From: Isoetes taiwanensis
Lineage: Eukaryota; Streptophyta; Lycopodiopsida; Isoetales; Isoetaceae
Direction: 5' to 3'
Assembly: GCA_021234155.1 (NCBI GenBank)
Contig: JAJEKV010000021.1
Location: 15,949,563 to 16,013,562 of the forward strand
Length of the DNA stretch: 64,000 nt
In this document: one piece after another, positions 57,339 through 64,000 of the stretch
Numbering within the stretch: the stretch's first letter is position 1
Layout of the letters: each line of letters begins with the position of its first letter
Translations under genes and position numbers: made by a program
The notes under the pieces: generated by a model
Seen by the model: the letters and a program-made list of their open reading frames with translations, nothing else
Database searches by the model: none
What the model was told of the DNA's origin: nothing

Positions 57339-59060
57339 TCAAATGATTAAACCCTGCTGAAATTTCCATATTTTCCAATGATAAACTAGCACTGAAGGCA
57401 GCAAAATGACGTCATATTCTTCAGCAAGTAACTCCATGGCTCGTCGTGCATTGAGTCCCACAAACATAGAAAGGACTAAAGAAAAGAGAGGAAGAAAAAA
57501 CCTAATAAATAGAAGCAACAAAAACACTTCTTGTTATGCAACATCAGATAAGAGAGCCTGATAAATAAAAGCAAAAAAAAATGCATGTTATGCATCATCA
57601 AAAGTTGAAGAACTTTAACATTACCCTTAAGGCATGCACTAGTTTTCTTGTACCGCAGCACCTCTTTAAACATAGTATAAGAGGATCAAATGCTTGAAAC
57701 ATATGGCATGAATAAGAATGATTTTATATACCAGAAGCAAGAAGCTTTGCCGCACAAATGGGCTGGGCATAAGAGCATAACAGCAGATAGGATTCCTGAA
57801 CAAGGAATTTTGAGATAGTTAGGCTAAAATAAAAACTCGAAAACTACCATAATAAAATACTTTATTTGTATACTATTTAAGAGTTTAAATAGATACACAA
57901 CTTGCTTTTCCAGCAGTTTGTCATAATCTACAGTAATAATTTTCTAACTTGAAGTATAGACTTCTAACTTGAAGAGAATGATGATTTTAAATGTCATACA
58001 ACTCAATAAATCAAACAGGATTATCTCAATATTACCTATTAAGCCAGATGTAGAAAACAAAACTGAAGAGCTGCCTCACACCTGCTTCATTACCCATGTT
58101 CCAGAAGCATGAACTCGTGAAGGAAAATACTTTCTAAATTACATACCATGTAGAAAAAGTCAGTGAGACATTGAAAGACTTACAATTCAGCTTGCAATAA
58201 TATTTCTCTGCCCTATAAATTCGAATCCATTGTAGCAACTTTCTGTAGCCGTTATAGCCTATAAAAAAAATCATCCCATTTAAGAGTGGATATAAAAACG
58301 AAAAGTTGAAAGCATGCAAGCCGTAGCAGCAAAAGAAGGACCCCACTAGAACTTGCCACAATCTAATCTACAGAAAACGATGCCAAGCTATTCTCTGATT
58401 AGCAGAATAAGAGCTAAAAATTCTCATGGACAAGCCATAATTTCTGCCAGCAATTCCCAAGGACAAGTAGGAAGAACATGGGCTAATTATATGTTAGATC
58501 CTAAAAGGATAGCATTCACATTTACTATTGAAAGCCCGTAACATCAAATAAAAGTTTTTGGATCATAAAATAATGCTTTGCAAGCACTACTTGAAATAGA
58601 GGCTTGAGCAGTCCAGGTCTTAAAAATGACCTAAGATAACAATCCTACTTCTTTACCTCTGTGACTGTGTACACATCAATAGAGTGAGGAAGGATTGTTC
58701 CAGACTCCTAAGAAACAATCCCAGCATCAACATAAATAGACCGACAAAACATATGAGATGAATCACCAAAATTCCCCATGCATCAATAAAAAAATGCCTA
58801 GAATCATACCATTTTTTGGAGCCTTCTAGCATGTGTCGTATTGGAAGCCACTAAGCTTATGCCAACCAGATTGACGTTTTTGATTTGAAGAGAGAACATG
58901 TTGCTCCGTTCGCTGCCAAAGACGGTCTTCCTCTCCCTTTGCCGCAAAAGACATGCCCTAATTTTCCAATCAATTGAATTTTCCCACAATTTTGAAGATG
59001 ATGCGATAAGATTTTTTTTTTTTTAACGGCCCTATTTTCACATGAACTAGATATCAAATG
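57339..59060 (-). other. Unrecognised coding-like stretches in the CACTA-like interior
   Basis: Minus-strand stretches such as FVGLNARRAMELLAEEYDVI (57400-57460) and NVNLVGISLVASNTTHARRL (58810-58870, followed by a GTATG donor-like site) look like exons. I cannot assign a family, and they may not belong to one gene. Sequence between them is AT-rich. Confidence 0.25.
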
Positions 59061-59982
59061 ACAACATTGAATTTGATCACTATATATACATGATTGTCCG
59101 ACAATATTTGAATAGTGCTAAAAGAAAGAAAGCAATATTTTCCTTTTTAAATCTCGTCTATTCCCAAGTTGAGCCTATCCCTGTCGAGTTGTGCTATCCC
59201 CTTTGAATTTACACATCTACTGGGAAGTTGACAGTTTCTTGTCATTTTCCATCAGAGAATATATGGAGCTTTTGAGGATCAAAAGCCCACATGCCAGTGC
59301 GGCCAAATTCTACAACATAAGGATCATCATTCACAAACTTTCCAAGTTCCATAGCTTCTGTCTTACAACACTCAGCGCAATGATTCTACTAAAGAAAAAA
59401 AAAGGAATATGTGGAACGGATTTAGAAGAAGCACCATCTTTTGATCGTCTACTAGAGCATTTTAATAATTTCTTATAATATAGAGATATTTTAGAAAATA
59501 CGTGAAAATAATAATGGCCATTTTTTAAAGTTGCCATATAGACTGACAGCTTTTGCCTTCTTCCCGACACTTGCCACCCATAGAACCTTAATTTAAAGGC
59601 GTCCCTAAGGTATGGTCCAATGTATACCCCCAATAGTGAATGCAATGACAATAGATAGAATATTATGTTAAGGATAATGTTACCCCACACACCTTTAGGT
59701 GCAGTGCAGGCTTGGGGAGTTGGAATGACAAATACGACGACAATAAGATAGAATATTATGTACGATAATAAGGTAATAGACTCCATTATTACAGAGGGAG
59801 GGGCCTCACAACCGCCGACGACTGGGAGTGGCTATCCCTCTATTGCAGACCCACAACATGTAACTGGGAAGCAATCTGCATGTGCCAAATTATGAACCAA
59901 AACATGGATGAAAGCGAAACGTTGAGGCCAGCTTCCATTAATCTGCAATGGGTTAGTGCGCTACATGGCAGAACTAAAAAGC
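59061..59982. other. No gene recognised
   Basis: AT-rich with a direct repeat of GATAGAATATTATGT (near 59652 and 59745). The long minus open frame at 59331-59786 has no motif and low complexity. Confidence 0.35.
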
Positions 59983-60171
59983 ATTCAATCGATACAATTA
60001 TTATATTGTTAAAGAAGATAATGTGTCTCAAGAGGCCCTTGCATGGAGTGTGCATTTGCGAGCCTATATATGAGGGTGAGCCAACTTGAACATTCAATCG
60101 ATCCAATTATTATATTGTTAGGGATAATGTGTCTCAAGAGGCCTTTTTAGGAGCCTATTTATGAGGGTGAG
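59983..60171. repeat. Tandem duplication (about 97 and 78 bp)
   Basis: CATTCAATCGATACAATTAT and CATTCAATCGATCCAATTAT start two copies that share ATAATGTGTCTCAAGAGGCC and ATGAGGGTGAG. The second copy lacks an internal piece (the TGCATGGAGTGTGCATTTGCG region). Confidence 0.9.
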
Positions 60172-60460
60172 GGTCTGTGGGGGCACATTTCCCTATGTAA
60201 TCGTCACATAGAAGCAAATTATCATCGTTCGATAGTGCTGGTCACAACCTCAGCAATAAGCAAGGAGGAAGCATTTTGGGATATGAAATAGGCGATAATG
60301 TTCTCCCACATGCACTTCGTTTGGTTGGTAACTAAGTATGCAAACGTGTTGTGGTACCATTAAAGCAAAAAACCAAATTGGAATGGCAAAAAAGTACACA
60401 ATACAATTATGTCACGTGCATGACATTTGATACATATTCTAGCTAGAAGTAAAAAAATGT

Positions 60461-60817
60461 AGCCACATTAAATGATAAATAGATGAACTTGTGTAAGTGT
60501 CATTTGTGCATGCTTATCCAAGAAGGTGCATTTTTATGGCGATAAAGGAGATTGAACAAGTCAACACCTTATTTGGAGGGGATCAGTCGCATCTGAAATG
60601 AATAATCCACCCTACTCTATGCAGTGAGAAAAAAACTTTGGCCAATTAGATGACAAATAGATGAACTTTTAAGTATCATCTTGTGCATGTTTATCTAAGT
60701 AGGTGTCACTTCTATGGCGATAAGAGAGATTGAAAAGTTCATCACTTCATTTGGGGGGAGATCCTCCGCAACTTGAATGAATGATCCATCATGCAGTTTT
60801 GAGTGAGAAGACCGAAA
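60461..60817. repeat. Tandem duplication, about 180-bp unit
   Basis: Unit 1 (60461-60640) and unit 2 (60641-60817) share AAATAGATGAACTT, TTGTGCATG.TTATC, ATGGCGATAA and GAGATTGAA, with about 20% divergence by eye. Confidence 0.88.
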
Positions 60818-61184
60818 TGAATCTATTAATTGCAAGGCACTTATAAATGAGCCATTCATGTCCGTCAAAATAACAAAAGATGTCACCACTCTTAAATGAC
60901 ACTATTACATGTGCCTTCTAAAGCTTCACAAATGGCAAAATAATTTCCGTGCCCTATATAAAGCAAATTTACAATTTGCCAACGTAAAAAATGGCAAATT
61001 CATAAAAATGTGGCATTTGTGCCACTTTGGGTTGGGACCCCTCATTGATATGATGGTTTAAGCAAATATTCCTATTGCTCAAAAGCATTGTTGGGGATGT
61101 GAATATGCTCAATCATTCTTAACAAGTACATGATGCATTGGGATTTATGTTTGCATTGTATCTGGTCATGAATTGTGATTAACC

Positions 61185-61214
61185 AGCCTTGTCATTTTGT
61201 AAAATGACAAGGCT
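61185..61214. repeat. Perfect palindrome, 14-bp arms
   Basis: AGCCTTGTCATTTT, centre GT, then the exact reverse complement. It lies in the right half of the CACTA-like element, inside the outer AAACCA-rich zone. Confidence 0.9.
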
Positions 61215-61889
61215 TGCATTCTAAAAGATCATGAGGATAAATCTCAAATTTCAAGGTTGAAAATCACTTTGCTTGAACCTTATAAGGTAGTTCAATATAA
61301 GGTGCAATTGTCTTGATGTGGTCTAGGACTAATTCTTTTATTCCTTCATTAACAAGACCATACCATAAACCAAGTGTTCCAAAAATGGCTGTTAATTAAA
61401 ATTATGCATAATAGATGAGACTCGTCATTTCAAAAGTGATTTTAACAAGCCATTTACTAGTTTTAGTGAACCATTATCATATGTAAGGAACTACCTAGAA
61501 ATCACTACTAGTTTTCACGAAACCATTATACATTGATAACTAACATTCAAAACCATATCACAAATCACTATCAGTTTTGACAAACCACTAGTACATGTGG
61601 TTTTCTTCTATCAAACAAATTCATATATAAGAAACCATATATATCATGGTTTTTATATCTTTTAATACTGGTTAAATATAGCACTTCATTTTTGGGCTCC
61701 TTGTGTCTCAAGGCCAAGGCCGACAGCACTAGTGGCAACCTAGGAACTTGTTCGGCCGGGAACACGACGACGAACAAGACATGATAAATAGGGAAGAAAA
61801 TCAGGCTGTCGAGAAGGATAGAAAGAGGAAAAGAAGAGGCCGGAGGAGTCCATCTCCTTCCAGCTCTAGCAGATCGGAGACCTCAGAGT

Positions 61890-62801
61890 GGATCTGGCAG
61901 TAGCCCCGATAGTGAGTCAGACACATCGCAGGGCAGAAACAAGAACAAAAAGACAGACGACTACCAAAAGAAGGTAGACAGTGCAATGAGCAATGTCTGG
62001 AAGACAAGAAAGCTGGGACAGTTCTCGGGTAAGGACAGGTCAAGTATAGAGGCCGAAGCATGGCTGGATGAGATGGAAGAATTCGGAAACTCTTATGGAA
62101 TGAAAGACAAGGACATAGGTAAGGTGGCAACGGCAAGCTTGATAGGGCCAGTTAGAATGTGGTGGAAGGGATATGCAAAGTCCAACAAGTTGAGAAGAAA
62201 TAAGTGCAGGTTTAGGACATTCAACAAGGCATTTCGTAAGCACTATGTCCCAAGATCCCACACCAGCAGACAAATACAGCAATTCTATAGGTTGGACCAG
62301 GGTAATTTGTCCGTCGCTAAGTATACGGAGGAGTTCATGAGGTTGAGATTGAATGTCCCAAGGATAACAGAAAGGCAAGCAGTAGATGGGTATATCGAGG
62401 GCCTCAATAGCAACATCAAAAGGCTAGTGAGGGCAATCAACCCAAGAACAGTTTGGGAGGCAGAAGATAAAGCTCTCAGCTTAGAAGAGGCACCAGTGAC
62501 CCCAACACAGAAACAACTTCCATACAAAGGAAAGACAGCAGGGCAATATCAAACTAGACAGGCGGCCTCTACGCCAGCAGGAGGCCAGTACCAAGGAAAA
62601 GCTCAGGGAAAGTCTTTTGGAGACCGCAAGCCACAGGAAGGATCAGGGGGCAAGTCAATTAGATTTCTCCTAGACAGCATCCCCAAGAAAAGACATGAAT
62701 GCATAGAACAGAAATTGTGTTTTTGGTGCTTCCAGCCAAGGCACCGAACGCACAATTACCCTTTCGTCATGCAGGCAGCACTAGCTGAACTTGCCGATTA
62801 G
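61890..62801 (+). pseudogene. Ty3/gypsy Gag
   Basis: The frame is open from about 61890 (SGSSPDSESDTSQG) through Met 61986 to TAG 62799-62801. It contains the retrotransposon Gag domain: AEAWLDEMEEF, GPVRMWWKGYAKSN, FRKHYVPRSHTSRQIQQFYR and YTEEFMRLRLNVPRITER. A zinc knuckle follows near 62718-62760 as CFWCFQPRHRTHNY, which fits CX2CX4HX4C except that the last cysteine is tyrosine (a G-to-A change). The start is unclear because a frameshift lies near 61880. A stop and a shift separate it from the protease frame. Confidence 0.88.
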
Positions 62802-62820
62802 GAATCACTAGCTGAGGGAG

Positions 62821-64000
62821 ATGAAGAAGAAGGCGACCAACAGGAACCCCCAAGACTTCATAGAAGGTGAGTGTAAAATTTGTGCAGCCATTGAGTCAGG
62901 GGAGGTTAAGAATCAGTCTACAGTCATCTCGGCGGAAGGAATCATAGATAGCAAGCCATATATAGTCTTGATAGACACAGGTAGTTCCCACAGCTTTGCC
63001 TCTCCAAGGCTTGCTGCTCTCATGAAGAATAAGATCTTGAAGTCCAAGCCAAGGCCAATCAGCATGGCAAGCGGCGCCATTCGCCACACTAAGGGGAGGA
63101 GAATCAGTTTTGACATAGATCTTAGTGGAAGCAAGTGGCCGATGGGTGCCGAAGTGATGGACATTGGGAAATATGACCTCATAGTAGGAATGAAGTTCCT
63201 AAGGCCAGCAAAAGCTATGATAGATTGTGACCGCAACGAAATCTCTATGACGGCGCCGGACGGCAATCGATACATAGTAAAAGGTAAGAAGGTAACTTCA
63301 GCTATGCAATGTATCTCTATGAAGCAGTTGAGGAAAAGCATAATAAGAAACAGGGTGGATTACATCTTGAGGCTAGAGGCAGTTGACCCAAGTAAGGCAA
63401 AGGGAAGTGAGTCAAGTGGAAATCAGTTGCCTAAGCCAATAGCAAGGCTCATTAAGGAGTTTAATGATGTATTCACGGATGAAATCCGTCAGTTACCACC
63501 TTATAGGGGTGTAGAGTGTGAAATCACACTAGCTCCAGATGCTAAGCCTACCAGCAAGGCACCTTATAGGATGAGCACTCCAGAGCTGGTAGAGCTCAAG
63601 AAGCAGTTGCAAGAACTGCTTGAGCTCGGATTCATAAGAGCAAGCATGTCTCCTTTTGGAGCACCCAACCTTTTCGTCAAGAAGAAAGACGGAAGTCTAA
63701 GGATGTGCATTAATTATCGTCAGCTTAATAAGCAGACGATAAAGAATAAATATGCTCTGCCAGGGCGGATGACTTGATGGACCAGCTCCAGGGAGCAAAA
63801 GTCTTCTCCAAAATTGACCTAAGGTCGGGCTACCATCAGATAACGATCAAGGAAGAAGACATCCACAAAACTGCCTTCAGATTGCAGTATGGACACTATG
63901 AGTTCACGGTAATGCCTTTCGGCTTATCGAACGCCCAAGAAACCTTCATGCATTTGATGAACAATATCTTCAGAGAATTCCTAGATGAATTTGCCATCGT
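62821..64000 (+). pseudogene. Ty3/gypsy Pol: protease and start of reverse transcriptase
   Basis: The first frame (62821-63777) has the aspartic protease site [14 protein letters not shown] (near 62974), then the linker [20 protein letters not shown] and the RT start [20 protein letters not shown] with [16 protein letters not shown] one-base loss at about 63757 ends this frame. The next frame continues RT with [11 protein letters not shown] (motif A, catalytic Asp present) and [13 protein letters not shown] (motif B) to the window edge. The YxDD box lies beyond 64000. Apart from the shift the copy is well preserved, better than the copia or LINE copies. Confidence 0.9.

Larger units (their letters stand above)
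56695..61732. mobile_element. Probable CACTA/EnSpm-like transposon remnant (about 5 kb)
   Basis: The right end, read on the minus strand from 61732, starts CACTAGTGCTGTCGG and continues GAGACACAAGGAGCCCAAAA. The left end at about 56695 has TACTTGCAGCC and then GGTCTCACAAGGCCTCCAAA, a diverged match in the same order. Inside both ends, for about 300 bp, AAACCA/TGGTTT motifs recur in both orientations (56780-57070 and 61400-61680), as the subterminal repeats of CACTA elements do. No transposase could be recognised in the interior. The 3-bp target duplication is not clear (CAA and GCA), so the ends may be off by a base or two. Confidence 0.45.
61733..64000 (+). mobile_element. Ty3/gypsy retrotransposon, 5' part, cut by the window end
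   Basis: Gag, protease and the N-terminal part of reverse transcriptase occur in Ty3/gypsy order on the plus strand. The element continues past 64000. Its own LTR is not visible directly upstream. It may be independent, or it may be the gag-pol part of the element whose primer-binding site lies at 52483, if the 56695-61732 interval is a later insertion. Confidence 0.85.

Noticed and set aside
59331-59786. 151-codon minus-strand ORF
   Set aside because: Low complexity, crosses a direct repeat and shows no motif.

Overview
This window looks like nuclear DNA of a land plant. It carries plant-type genes: a VQ-motif protein, a plant prolyl/lysyl-hydroxylase-like 2OG-Fe(II) oxygenase, a kinesin-light-chain-related TPR fragment and a PhoD-like phosphatase fragment. 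Introns are short (45-90 bp where measurable) and AT-rich, and a Helitron, Ty1/copia, Ty3/gypsy, LINE, MULE-like and CACTA-like elements are present. The exact lineage cannot be read from the sequence; a non-flowering vascular plant or bryophyte is a guess. Almost every coding region is broken by stops and frameshifts. Many of the stops can be explained by a single C-to-T change (CAG to TAG, CGA to TGA, CAA to TAA).

Layout. 0-5.2 kb: a possible terminal exon, then a decayed Ty1/copia element (minus). 6.2-11.33 kb: a GC-rich LINE (minus) with a poly(A) tail and a perfect 20-bp target-site duplication. 12.4-12.9 kb: two (CCAT)n arrays. 13.7-14.4 kb: an intact VQ-motif gene (minus), the best candidate for a working host gene here. 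16-38 kb: a 2OG-Fe(II) oxygenase pseudogene (plus). Its intron after 18067 holds a 19.7-kb Helitron (18186-37853) that carries an RPA70-like ORF, a Rep-helicase and a spliceable fragment of a PhoD-like phosphatase gene. 38.67-46.17 kb: a second, non-autonomous Helitron with matching ends. 46-50 kb: unrecognised coding-like pieces and a KLCR-type TPR fragment that ends at a dispersed repeat also found as a fold-back in the second Helitron.

50.7-56.5 kb: a putative LTR with a clear tRNA-iMet primer-binding site (52483-52494). Where gag would be expected, about 540 bp downstream, lies a decayed gene for a histone H3-fold protein. It begins MARTK, has a roughly 240-residue charged insert, and ends in an H3 core. 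A second, unrecognised ORF follows. 56.7-61.7 kb: a probable CACTA-like element with AAACCA-rich ends. 61.7-64 kb: gag, protease and the start of reverse transcriptase of a Ty3/gypsy element that runs off the window.

The most unusual observations are the H3-like gene downstream of a retroelement primer-binding site, which in this copy lacks the lysines equivalent to K9 and K27 but keeps K4, and the 19.7-kb Helitron whose removal restores the correct splice phase of the host gene. All identifications come from reading motifs; no search or alignment program was run.
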